In this document: positions 24,946 to 35,624 of the stretch, piece by piece
Numbering within the stretch: position 1 is the stretch's first letter
Layout of the letters: the number at the start of each line of letters is the position of its first letter
Assembly: GCA_013180625.2 (NCBI GenBank)
Contig: SNVD02010278.1
Coordinates: forward strand, 186,001-250,000
From: Boswellia sacra
Taxonomy: Eukaryota; Streptophyta; Magnoliopsida; Sapindales; Burseraceae
Length of the DNA: 64,000 nt
Reading direction: 5' to 3'
The notes under the pieces: generated by a model
Told to the model about the DNA's origin: nothing
What the model saw: only the letters and a program-made list of their open reading frames with translations
Databases searched by the model: none
Position numbers and translations under genes: made by a program

Positions 24946-27008
24946 GAGGGAATTACCACGGAACATGGCTGATGCAGTCAAATACCGACCATGGCAAGGA
25001 TCAGCAGCACACATCATGTCTTTGGCATCCCACATCTGTTGTGTTAGCTCTGGGACAGTGAGAGCCCTGTACTACTGGGACCCACGAGATGTGAGTGGTG
25101 CAAACCCAACCATGAAGAATGCAGCCGAGGAAAAGGAATGAGATTGACTGTAAGCTTGCGAAGATCTGAGTTGAGTTGACCAGGGAAGCGAAGACAGCAG
25201 GTCACCCCACTCATGGTTGTAGAAATAAGGTGATTCAAGTCTCCAACTGAAATTAAATGGGATCAATTGTTAGCAATAAGGAAACTCACAAACCAAATAA
25301 TAAAATTGGTATCTCAATAGAACCATTTTATCATCCTCAAATCAACTAAAACAGCAAATACAAATTAAACATTGAAACATGTAAACCAAACAAAATTTAG
25401 GATTCAAAATTGCAAAATCCCTCTAATTCTAAATAATAATTAGTTAATCAACTAAAAATAGAAGCATCAGACCAAATAAAAATTGAACAGAGGATATTCC
25501 TTATCACACAAGTATTGAAACATGTAACCAACCAAAATTTAGTCATCAAAACTGCAAAATCCCTCCAATTCTAAGTAATGATTAATTAATCAACTAAAAA
25601 TATTGAAAAATGTAAACCAACCAAAATTTAGGATTCAAAACTGCAAAATCCCTCCAATTCTAGATAGTAATTAGTAAATCAACTAAAAATAAAAGTACGA
25701 GTCCAAATAAAAATTGACCAAAAGATATTAGCCACAACAACAATTGATGTGAATCAAATAGCATTTTATGGTAACACTAGTGAAGCTTTCAAATGACATC
25801 TTCTGACCCAACATAAGCACATTGCAAAACGGATACAGAGAGATCTATTTACTCCTTCACATAAAGTTACAGAAACCACGTAAAAAATTATAAGATATCA
25901 GCTGTAACTCCAAGAAAATGCATAATTTTCTAAACCATTCCAAGTGAGTAAAAAGAAAATAAAAGTGAGGATCACTCAAAACCAAAACCAGATTAAAAAA
26001 CCAATATGCTACTTGATCATGCAAAGTCCACGTTATCAGACTTATAAACATTAAATTAAAACCCTGCATCAGTTGTAAAAATATCATAGTTTCCCACAAT
26101 TAATAGTTATCAAAAGTCACAAGAAACTACTATTTCAAATGTTCCATAGATACTTACAGCTAGGAGTGGTGAGTTTTAGGGTTCTGAAGCAGATATCGTA
26201 GAGAGCCTTATTGTCCAAAACCATACATTCATCTGCATTCTCAACCAGCTGGTGAACAGAGAGTGTTGTATTGTAAGGCTCAACAACAGTGTCAGGCACC
26301 TTTGGAGATGGAAATACAGAGAATGTAAGCATCATTCTATCTGGATACTCCTCTCTGATCTTAGAAATCAGCAGCGTTCCCATTCCAGACCCGCTACCAC
26401 CTCCCAAAGAGTGACATACTTGGAACCCTGAAACAGTAGAGAAATTGTCAAAAACATTTGGTAATCACAAACAAATATAAATAAACTAAACTACAAAATC
26501 AGCTCGCTGACTAATTAACATTCTCAACTCAATCTAAATCACTACAACAGCTCAACTTACTGAAATCCTCGATTTAATCATGTTAATTTTGACATATTTA
26601 ATTCTAGATTTCTTTGTTTTAGTTCAATCTCAAAAGCACAAAACAAACATCCACTAAACCCAATCCAAGTGGAGTTGCGTAGATCTGAGACTACTTCTCC
26701 AAACGCCACTGAATAGGCTCAAATCCAGACCACACAACTTCAAGCAACATTTCAGGCGAAATAATTACAAAACTAACTGGACAAAAAAAATTAAGAAATG
26801 GTACAACGAAAAAATTACGCTATCAACAACAAACAAACAAGAAAGAAATCACAGAAAATAAAAGCAAAGAAAACATTTCCAGATCTAATTCTCATAAACA
26901 AAGAAATAAACAAATAAAGTACAAAGAGTAGTTTACCTTACAAGCAGTCACAGTTCTCAGGCTCTTTCCGCACAACATCGAGAACAGAGTCGATCAACTC
27001 GGCACCTT
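24946..27008 (-). pseudogene. Beta-tubulin fragment, three exons with introns
   Basis: 27008-26940 reads GAELIDSVLDVVRKEPENCDCL in part (end of exon 1). After an intron, 26428-26158 reads [18 protein letters not shown], then [38 protein letters not shown] and LKLTTPS. After another intron, 25253-24946 reads [20 protein letters not shown] and [20 protein letters not shown], then after a frameshift [12 protein letters not shown] and [13 protein letters not shown]. The GGGxGSGMG tubulin nucleotide-loop signature is present with T to S. The introns fall where plant beta-tubulin introns lie (after CDCL and after TTPS), so this is a genomic-DNA copy. The N-terminal third and the C-terminus are missing, and the frameshift near 25110 kills it. 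Confidence 0.9.
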
Positions 27009-27590
27009 CCAAACACGACAATCAAAGTCACACAGAAAAAGGAAAAAAAATGTATTAGTTAAAGGCACAAACCCCGCCATCAGAATCGTGTCGGATCCGA
27101 ACCAACTCGTTTCTCCGGTGAAAGCCGGCGACCATACCACCATTTGCTTCCATGTTGTGGAATCGTGAAAATACGTTGTTTTTTAGAGTGATCAATACGT
27201 CATCTTTGCTTGCCGTCTCACCGCCAGTACCTCGTCCGACAAATGAAAGTTCGGGCCTCCATCACCACTCCCTCCGTTGTTCTGCGACATACCGGATTCT
27301 CTCCATCACTCGAATTAAAATTCAAAAAATAAAAAGTAACAAAATAGCTGATTTTATTGAGTTGTATTTGTGTATTGAGAACGATGAATGCAGAGTGATG
27401 AGTGATGGGAGGGAAAAGCGTCAACCAATGAAAACTAAGAAGAGTGAAAGAGGAAAAGAAAGCGGCTAGGGAAAAATTAGAAGAGCGAAGCTAAAAAAGA
27501 TGGAGGGAAATGATGAATATATATAAAGTGGCATTTACGTAAATAAAACAAATGTTAAGAGTGTCAAATAAATAAAAAACGCGGGTTGAC
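27009..27590. other. Less AT-rich segment near the right end of CACTA 1
   Basis: The minus strand of 27060-27250 has an open stretch (GGETASKDDVLITLKNNVFS, then MVAGFHRRNELVRIRHDSDG). It is less AT-rich than its surroundings and could be another captured piece or an old element promoter region. No family recognised. Confidence 0.3.
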
Positions 27591-27685
27591 TTTTTAAAAC
27601 ATTATCATTTTTGACTCTTTTTTTAAAAACCCTCGAATATGTTAAAATTAATGTGTCAAATATTAGAAAATTTCTTGTAGTGGAT

Positions 27686-28110
27686 GTTATTGAACCTTTA
27701 GAAGCTATGGATGAAGAAATGGGTTTGGATGATATTATGCCTCAAGTTATATTATGAGAGGTATCGTATTATGCCCTAAAGTGAAGATTAGAGACGCAAT
27801 AATATTTTTTATACTTTCGTTCCTCGTAGGGGAAAGGTTTGTAAGTTAGTGATTGATAGTGGAAGTTCTTTGAATGTGGTTTCTAAATCTGCGATTTCTA
27901 GGCTACAACTTACAATCAAATCCCATCCTCATCCTTTTAAGGTAGCTTGAATTAATAAAACTTCTTTGAATGTTAATGAGCGGTGTCTAGTTCCTATAAT
28001 GTTTGGGTCTTATCGTGCTAACAAATATTGTGATGCTATTCCTATGGATGTAGCTCATGTTCTTCTTGGAAGACCTTGGCTTTATGACCTATACATTTTT
28101 TCAAAATGAT
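27686..28110 (+). pseudogene. Retropepsin-like protease region of the Ty3-type element
   Basis: Reading resumes after the CACTA insertion: FVPRRGKVCKLVIDSGSSLN with the aspartic protease active-site triad DSG (D of VIDSGSS), then NVVSKSAISRLQL and further on MDVAHVLLGRPWLYD, the typical flap and ILGRPWL end of Ty3 proteases. The enzyme would cut the gag polyprotein. A TGA after FKVA and frame breaks near 27757 and 27790 inactivate it. No reverse transcriptase follows. About 390 bp of spacer (28111-28500) leads to the 3' LTR. Confidence 0.75.
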
Positions 28111-28500
28111 AAAACCATCACTTTAGAACCCACTAAAACCACTATCCAAACATCAAGCAACCACAACTCTTCAACTTTGCTTCTTCAGCCTATACCCATC
28201 CCTAGGCTTAAATTGGATGCTTCTTTATTTTATGTGCCTATGGAATTGACTTTTAGTTCAATGGTTAAAGAGGAAGATTTGTGTGCTTACTAAGGCTGTT
28301 CAAAGCCTCTAATGCTCTCTTGTCTCTTGCTTGCAAGGCATATCATGAGTTTGTCTATGTACTTGAAGACTTTATGCTATGTTTGTGATACACTTGAATG
28401 TTTCCTTGTTCTTTTGGCACATCCAACTAATACATTTTGATGGAGTTTTTTCTAGCCAACTCACCAGCAGTCGAGTTTTTTCAAGAGGGCAAGAATTTCA

Positions 28501-28920
28501 TGTAGAACCTTTTAGATTATAATTACGAATAAAATTAGGGATTTCACATTGATTTTAGGGATTTCGATAAATTAGGGATTTTAACTTCCTAAACTGGGAG
28601 AATTGTTTCCTAATTAATAGTTTCCTATATTATATAGTATTTATTTTTGGTATTTTCTAGTTAAACTAGGATCCAAATTCTATTTTTTAGTCAAATTTCA
28701 TTTCCTGGTAGACCTATATTTTAAGATCTTATAAATAGGAGCCTTTAGTTATGTTATTTTTAGGCTTGGTTGTTATTGATTTTTTGATCTTTTAGTAAAA
28801 AGATTATTTTTCTCTCTCAATTTCACCCTATTTCACCCTAAATTTCTCTATTATTTCTTCCCTTTCCTCTATCTAAGTCTCTCTCCTTTCTTGCAATTTG
28901 AGGAACCTTGTTCCTCATTA
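28501..28920 (+). repeat. 3' LTR of the gag-protease element
   Basis: It pairs with the 5' LTR at 12517. It begins TGTAGAACC after a purine-rich stretch (AAGAGGGCAAGAA) that could be the polypurine tract. A TATAAATA box lies at 28730-28737. The terminal CA has mutated to TA. GAAAC follows at 28921-28925. Confidence 0.85.
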
Positions 28921-28925
28921 GAAAC

Positions 28926-29261
28926 TACTCTATAACCCATTATGCTAGCCTTGATGAATTCAACAATATGATATCATATTAGTATTATAACCAAAATATA
29001 GACTAAATAGATCACAAAGTTAGCTTGTTTAAAATTGAAGAAGATTAAGTGAATTGAATAAAATATAAAGGCTAGAAGTGCAAACTAGAATGAAATGAAT
29101 TAACTAAAAAAAAAAAAAAGATCATATATTAAGAACTTGAGTTTCAAGGTGTATATTTTATTACAAAGAAACTTATTTCAATTGGACATGATAATTTAAA
29201 TCACTATTGCTTAAATTTTAGCATAACATCTGATAATAGATTTATCACTCATTTAAAACCA
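28926..29261. other. AT-rich spacer
   Basis: No coding signal. It lies between the Gypsy element and the last MATH-gene piece, and may be the 3' flank of that gene. Confidence 0.4.
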
Positions 29262-32200
29262 AACCAAGCAAAGTAACTTTTGCTTCAATGGTGCGAGTGT
29301 TATCCACCAAAACTACAAGAAAAATGCTCATATTTGGCAGTTTTTGGCCATCAAATATATACATATTTGGCGTTTTTAAACTGACACCTATGGCACCGCC
29401 AAATATAGTCTATTTGGAGGTTGGTCAACCCGACAAATATGTACGCTACTATACTTGGCAGTTTTTGGCCGTCAAATATGGTTAATTAAAAAAATTAAAA
29501 AAAATTTGACAGTTTTTAGCCGCTAAATATTATTTTAAAGAAATTTTTAAAAAAAATATAGTCTAAAATATTGGTAAATTAACTATTTATAAAATGTTAA
29601 AACAAATTCATGAATCTAGCATATCATTTTTAGTAACCTAAAACAAGCAAATCAAAAACATACTGGCATAAATCAAGTTAAAAGAAAAAACCAACAATAA
29701 TAACTCATATAAATGGAAAAAACAGTTTAGCTACACAACAATCCAGCAACTTAAAAAAATAAACCAGCAATCTAAGAACTTAGTAGAAACCCAACAATAA
29801 GCAAATTAAAAACATAAACCAGTAATCTAGCAACAAGCAAACTTGGCAGCTTTACCACCCCCATCCAGTATCTCCATCGTTGCCATCTAATAGCTCCACC
29901 ATTGCCATCCAGTAAAAAAATTGAAAAGCTTGAAAATTTTTGTGCAAACCCAGCAACTTAGCATTACAATCCAACAGTTTAGCATCACCATCACAACTTA
30001 GACAACTCAAACCTTTTGAAACTCTCCAACATAACAAACCAAATCAGCAGCCATAACTCACAATCATTGCAAATCAAATCAGCAGCCATAACTCACCACC
30101 ATAGCAAATCAAATCGGTAGCCATAAAAACTCACATGCAAAAAGACGATGAAAGGTAACAAAAAAGGAAGTAGAATAAAAAAAAATACAAAAGTTAAAAA
30201 TATGATTTTTAAGAAATTTTAAAAAAAATATGAGCTAAAAAAACGACAATGATAAGATTCTTACTTATAAAGGTGCACTAAAAATCCAATAGCTATCTTA
30301 GAAAGTGTTTGCACTATTGCTTCCAATGGTAGTAATACTGCATCATTTAGAAAGTTATATCAGATGTAAGAAGATAGCAAAGCAACTTAATTTGCAAGAA
30401 GATATTAATGAAGAGAAACATTGAGCTTCACTTCAAACAGTTCAATTCGTCAAGAACTTCATAGCCTTTAGTAGTCGAGTGTTACAAGAATTTTCAAAGA
30501 GAAATGAATTTTTATATCTATTTCTTAGTTAATGTAAGGACAAATTGAAACAAAATCACATTGTCCAGTTCAGAAATTTGATCAAATTTTGAAGCAAGGC
30601 ATATAATATCACATATAGTTAAACTTTAAATATAATAACCACCTTCACTAAATCCCAAGGTAAGTACATATAGTTAACCTCAAGCAAATTCTTCCAAACA
30701 AAGGCTTCTTAATCGCAAAAAAGAATACACAAAGAATGAAATATACTCTAATATACAGGCAATTATATTTGACCCATCCTCATGTTCATTACATAAGGAA
30801 AGCACATCCTCATATTTCTCACATCTCTAAAGCATTGACCAGTTAGTTATCAACTCAAACCTAGATCGACGATGGTGGACTAGACGGAGAATGGCGATCA
30901 TGGACTAGATGCAGATCGGCGACCGTGGACTACAAGCTTTGCTGCGACCGTGGACTCTAGAAGCTTTTTTGTGACTGTGGACTAGATTTAGATCGATGAG
31001 TCGACGATAGTGAACTAGACACAGTTCGACAGATGGAGTCGCAGACTCGCGATGGAGCGGCGATGGTGGCATAGTAGATCGGGATTTGGGGGAGGTTAGC
31101 GTGGTGTAGTGGTGTAGGATTTTGATTTTGAGATTAGCGAGGGTTTGAATGGAAACAAGGAATTTACAAAATTTATAAAGGTTGTCATATATCCTGAAAA
31201 TCTACATATATTAAAACTTAACAAAATAGCCCCCTTCAATTACCTCTAAGCCCTTATATTTTAAATTTTTTCACTTTTTACCTTTACTGTGCAGGGCGGG
31301 GTAGGGCGGGTCAAATGGGTCTAGATGCAGGACCCAGCCTCGGACCCACCCCGGACGGGGCAGGACTTCTGCAGCCCCGTACATACTTGAAAAGAGAAGA
31401 TTAAAAAGAAAAGAAGGAAATGGGAGGGGAGAAAGGAAAAGATTACATAGTCAAGTACTTATCATGTTTTATAAAATGTGATAAATATTAGATTGATAAA
31501 GACAAAAAGTGACTAATAAGATGAATATGTAGGTTTGACTTCTAGATTAGTGTTATATTTCTAGCTTTTTTTAAAAACCGCCGAATAAAAAATTGTAAAG
31601 TGACAAATATTTAAAAAGTTCTTGTAGTGCAAGTAATCATATTTTGAGTCCTTCAGTTTAGCCAATGGCATGAACTTAGGGAAGCCCCAGCTTAGGAATG
31701 TTAAAAAGGCTAATAGTGCGATAGCTACAATTGAAGAAGACAATACATAAAAAAATTGATTAGTATAAAAAATAAAGTAAGAATGAGGGTGGTTAAGATT
31801 TATGATATAGGAAGTCTCACTCAAAATTCAATATGCTTATTCTTACCTTTCTTGTAATGTCCTTCCCATCTTTTTTGCCTTTGACACACAAAATGAATTT
31901 CACATAAAATTTTGTATTTTGAGGAACACCTGCCAAAAGACAAGCTAGATAAATTGAAACAAAGTTGCCATTGCAATTGGCCGTTTCTTTGTTCCCACTA
32001 GGGTAGAGCAAAACAAACCTGCAATATATAAAAAATTAGCTTATGTAGTTATTTAGGTAATAGGGAGAATAAGACATCTATCAATGATAAAAAACAATGA
32101 TATACCGTTTGTAGAATCCAGATGCTTTAGACTAGTAACTTTGATGATCTAAAAAGTTGTTAATTTCAAAAGTTAGAGTATAAGTAATATGTTCCGTCAT

Positions 32201-33147
32201 CATCGATAAGATATGTAGTTGTTTTAGGTAGCAAGTTCTTTTCCAGAACTAATGGCACTTGAAACTTTCTTAAAATTATTTTCAACCAAAAAAACAAAAA
32301 AACCTCTGCACCCAAAGTACAAGTGTCTTTGACAAGGTACCATTTTGAGGGTTACAAAATGTTTCTAACTCGAAGCAATTATCGATACCCCCCACGTTCT
32401 TCATTGCATGATAACTTATTAATGTCCCATCTGAATAACATATATAGATAAGTATATTATTAATTGCAATATATATTTTAATAAATATGTTTTAGATCAT
32501 TGGATAATGTATTTATGAAAAATAAAATTTTATAATATATATTAGGAAAAACAATATTAATCACTTAAACTGTATCAATCAATTATCCTAATTCTATTAC
32601 TTTATTGGTATTTAAAATGTTACAAGAATGATTTTTCTTATAATTAATATTAGGTTTTAACTAGAGGATGAAATGTAATACCTTCCATAATTAATATACT
32701 TGTCCTAAAGATAATTGGAGATAAAAAAGTTGAAAGTTATGTTGATTTCCCAACTTGTTGGTAGATCAATTATTTTTGCCAACTCCAAGTAAACAGAGAT
32801 ACAATGATTGTCCCTTTTTCTCCCATTTGGGTACAAAACCAATTTCTTGTAATTGTAATGTAAAGTGAAAGAACGAGGGGGAAAAAAAGAAGAAGAAAGA
32901 ATCCAATTTGTTCAAGTCAATATTATATGAGATACAATGACAACGAGCATTATTATTTTTTAATGAATAATATCGCATGTTTACGAGAATTATAATGAAT
33001 GATTAACAATTAATCAAAGAAAGAAAAACCATTTGTAGCCTCCTTCATCGAAATTGTCTGAGATGTACTTCTTTCGAAGTGCACTAAATAATGGTGTGAA
33101 AGATTCAATTATGATAAAGTAATGGCTAGATGGAGCAGTCCTCTCTG
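29262..33147 (-). pseudogene. MATH-domain protein pseudogene, split by CACTA 2
   Basis: Minus-strand pieces in order. 33147-33027: SSHYFIIIESFTPLFSAL and DNFDEGGYKWF, the start of a MATH domain. 32350-32260: KDTCTLGAEVFLF, the end of a MATH domain. 32018-31849: FVLLYPSGNKETANCNGN and SIYLACLLAGV, bounded by a consensus acceptor (TTGCAG) and donor (GTAAG). 31720-31630: SWGFPKFMPLAKLKDSKYDY. After CACTA 2, 29307-29262 continues with LVDNTRTIEAKVTLLG. MATH domains bind peptides, and plants have large MATH gene families. The order suggests two MATH repeats, as in many plant members. No catalytic domain is seen. The 2.3-kb insertion in an exon and missing exon parts make it a pseudogene. Confidence 0.8.
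29311..31629. mobile_element. CACTA element 2, non-autonomous
   Basis: The left tip is AACTACAAGAAAAATGC (first base changed from C) and the right tip, inverted, is CACTACAAGAACTTTTT. CAA flanks both sides (29308-29310 and 31630-31632). Subterminal motifs such as ATATTTGGCAGTTTTTGGCC lie at 29330-29550. The interior has no transposase and no gene I recognise. About 30860-31040 contains imperfect repeats around GACCGTGGACTA and CGATGGTGGACTA. About 31290-31385 is GC-rich, which is unusual in this window. The element sits in an exon of the MATH gene, whose reading continues on both sides. Confidence 0.85.
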
Positions 33148-33786
33148 TTAATTAAAGAAGATAAAAAAATGAGATAGTTATATGTAACATAATATTTTAT
33201 AATATAATGAATCCAAAGAAAATTGGAAGTATTATCATGTTAGCTTTACTTAATTTGTTAACCATAATTGAAGTATTTTAAAACTTTATACAAGAATCAA
33301 TCATCCAATTAAATATATATTTCTTTTAAATCTACGCTATAAACTAATTCTTTAAGTAGAAATTGAACTAAGGATTATTGATATAGAATAAGAGAAAATA
33401 TCAAAGCTGGATGATATACCTCATAAAAAGCCAGCTTCTGTGAATTTCTTGAAGGCCATGTTTCACTCTAGAAAGAATTTGTCATGACTAATTAGTTGCA
33501 ATGAAATATTCGTAGAAGAAGTATTATAACCTTTTTACGATGAGTCTTTTGAACTTGAGTGCTCGAGGTTTATACACTTGTAACATGGGTGCAAAAGAAC
33601 GTTTCTAATTATTTTCTTATCCTTTGTAATATAGAGAACTGCGTCGTCAAGTTAAGTTAGGAATATATTTTTCTAATTTTAGAATGCATGTTAAGAATGT
33701 TAAATTGGTTAAAACTGGATTCATGATTTTTTTTTTGTTACCTACTATAGTAATATGTTGATTCGAATGAATATATATATATATAT
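33148..33786. other. AT-rich spacer ending in a TA run
   Basis: No coding signal beyond possible 5' flank of the MATH gene. A (TA)n run at about 33769-33786 borders the solo LTR. Confidence 0.4.
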
Positions 33787-35546
33787 TGTTAGCCCTAAGG
33801 CTACATGATAATTTTGATGATAACAATACACATTGGTTCATTGAGATTTACTAATATGTTTATTTATGTGCAGGAATAAGATTATTGAAATAATTGTAAA
33901 ATCAAGAAGAGGCTTATTAAATTGAAGTGTTGAAGCTAAGTAGAAGACTACATGTTAAAGGCATCAAAGTTTAAGAACAAGGTTTGATTCAAGGAATGTG
34001 TCACATGAGCAATGTTCAATCAATTGGTCATATATTTCTCTACAAATGTCCAAATGATGTGATTCTTGAGCCTTTGGAAAGCTTACTCAATTTATAACAT
34101 TTAATATGTTTTAAAGAAATTCAAATTTCAAGTACAAGATTGTCCAAGTCATCATGCAACTTGAAAGACAAATGGAAGCAGCTGACATGAGCACTGAATA
34201 CTCTTTTAGACATATCTTGAGCTATAAAATTCAAAATGACTTGATTCTTATGGCATTAGAAAGAGGACTTAATGAGTCACATTTCATATGTTTTGAAGAA
34301 ATTTAAATTTCAAATGTAAGGCCGATATAATTGACATGCAAATCGGTGGACTGACATAGAGAAGAAAAATCAACTCATATGGGCACCGAATGATATTTTA
34401 TCTATATCTTGAGATGGAGATATCCGAATGACTTGATTCTTATGGAATTGGAAAGATAATTCAATGGATAACATTTCATATTCTTTGAATAAATTCAAAT
34501 TTCAAACAGAATGCCGACATAATACACATGCAAGTCGGTGGACTGACACATGAAAGAAAAATCAAGTCACATGAGCACTGAATGGTGTTTTGGCCATATC
34601 TTGAGCTGAAGATATCCAAATGACTTGGTTCTTGATGCGTTGGAAAGCTTATTCAAATGTGAATATCTTTTATGTTTTTTAGATTTTCAAATTTCAAACG
34701 AAACATTGACAAAAATGGCAAACAAAATTATGGTTTTTATGGTGGGCAAAAACTTTGGAGTTGGTGTCTTCACTTGATCAAGTTCATCTCATTTGCCTAT
34801 AAAAGGAGCCCTTCTCCCATGCATTCAACAAGAATCTATCAAGCATAAAACAAGAGAAATATCAAGTCTAGAGAGCTTTTATATTCTTTATCTACTCTTT
34901 GAAGAGAGTTGTACTTTTGTTGTAAAAATTTTCTTTGTTCTTGTATTGTGGTGAGAGTGAGATCTTCTTGTAAAGAATAAAAGTTATCCTTGAGAGAAAT
35001 ATTTCCTTGGTGAGGTTGTTCATCAAGAAGAACTCTTGGTGTGGTGTTACCAAGAGTTGAAGGAAGTTGCCTTGGTGAGGTTGTTCATCAAGAAGAACTC
35101 TTGCTGTGGTGTTATCAAGAGTTGAAGGAAGTTGCCTTGGTGAGGTTGTTCATCAAGAAGAACTCTTGGTGTGGTGTTATCAAGAGTTGGAAGAAAAAGT
35201 CTTGGTGAGGTTTTTTCATCAAGCAAGTTGTAAAGATTTCTACAAATTAGTGGAAAGATTAGCTCGTGGAGCTAGGAGCCTGTGGACGTAGGCAAGGTTT
35301 GCCGAACCACGTAAATTGAGTTTGCACTCTCTCTATCCCTTTCCTCTTTACATTTACTTGCACTTGTGATTGTTCATTATTATTATTCTTTTGATTGCAT
35401 TTTTGATAAATTCTAATTTCATCTTCTTCACTTTTATTCTCAAAGAAAGAGTGAACTAATTTTGATCTTTCAAGAAAAGTTTTCTAAATCCATTTTAATA
35501 AATAAAAACCTAATTCACCCCCCCTCTTGGGTTGCCATACCTGGGT

Positions 35547-35551
<5 letters not shown>
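33787..35551 (+). mobile_element. Long solo LTR with internal tandem repeats
   Basis: It starts TGTTAGCCCTAAGG and ends CTGGGTCAACA. TATAT flanks both sides, although the flanks are a TA microsatellite, so the duplication is not decisive. Length is 1765 bp. A TATAAAAGG box at 34799-34807 lies upstream of a likely transcription start. About 33990-34720 holds diverged copies, roughly 190 bp apart, of a unit with CACATGAGCACTGAATG and GATTCTTATGG, and a 65-bp minisatellite follows. This layout is seen in long Copia LTRs, but there is no internal region to confirm the class. The open frame at 35106-35291 is an artefact of the minisatellite. Confidence 0.75.
35005..35228 (+). repeat. 65-bp minisatellite, about 3.4 copies
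   Basis: The phrase CCTTGGTGAGGTTGTTCATC recurs at 35005, 35070, 35135 and 35200 (the last with TCTTGG), so the period is 65 bp. The copies are nearly identical, which points to recent expansion or gene conversion within the LTR. Confidence 0.9.
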
Positions 35552-35607
<56 letters not shown>

Positions 35608-35624
35608 CACACACACACACACAT
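35551..35624. repeat. (TA)n then (CA)n compound microsatellite
   Basis: About 25 AT units are followed by GAG and about eight CA units. Open frames across it are repeat artefacts (Ile-Tyr runs). Confidence 0.95.

Larger units (their letters stand above)
14384..27682. mobile_element. CACTA element 1: large gene-fragment carrier
   Basis: The left end is CACTACAAGAAAAAAGC and the right end, read inverted, is CACTACAAGAAATTTTC. A GAT trinucleotide flanks both sides (14381-14383 and 27683-27685). A 3-bp duplication with CACTA tips is the CACTA/En-Spm signature. The left subterminal region (to about 15320) is a dense array of short inverted motifs. There is no transposase, so the element would need one in trans. 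The interior, about 16.3-27.0 kb, holds fragments of at least five unrelated host genes, all reading on the minus strand and with introns kept. Capture of several gene fragments by a CACTA element has precedent in plants (soybean Tgm-Express1). Confidence 0.9.
12517..28920 (+). mobile_element. Ty3/Gypsy-type gag-protease element, split by a CACTA insertion
   Basis: Two direct LTRs (12517-12874 and 28501-28920) bound the element. A GAAAC target duplication flanks it at 12512-12516 and 28921-28925. A tRNA-iMet type primer site follows the 5' LTR. The interior holds gag with one zinc knuckle and an aspartic protease, but no reverse transcriptase, RNase H or integrase. Without the 13.3-kb CACTA insert (14384-27682) the element is about 3.1 kb, which fits a non-autonomous gag-only class. 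The two LTRs differ by many substitutions and indels, and gag is full of stops, so the insertion is old. Confidence 0.88.

Noticed and set aside
24944..25141. Plus-strand open frame over the tubulin region
   Set aside because: It is the antisense shadow of the beta-tubulin exon, which reads on the minus strand.
16690..27008. An ordinary cluster of five or more small functional genes
   Set aside because: Each piece lacks essential domains, several have stops, and all lie between CACTA tips with a 3-bp duplication inside a retrotransposon gag-protease gene.
35005..35228. Coding repeat protein from the 35106-35291 open frame
   Set aside because: The frame is made of the 65-bp minisatellite inside an LTR; 65 is not a multiple of three, so the reading frame shifts at each unit.
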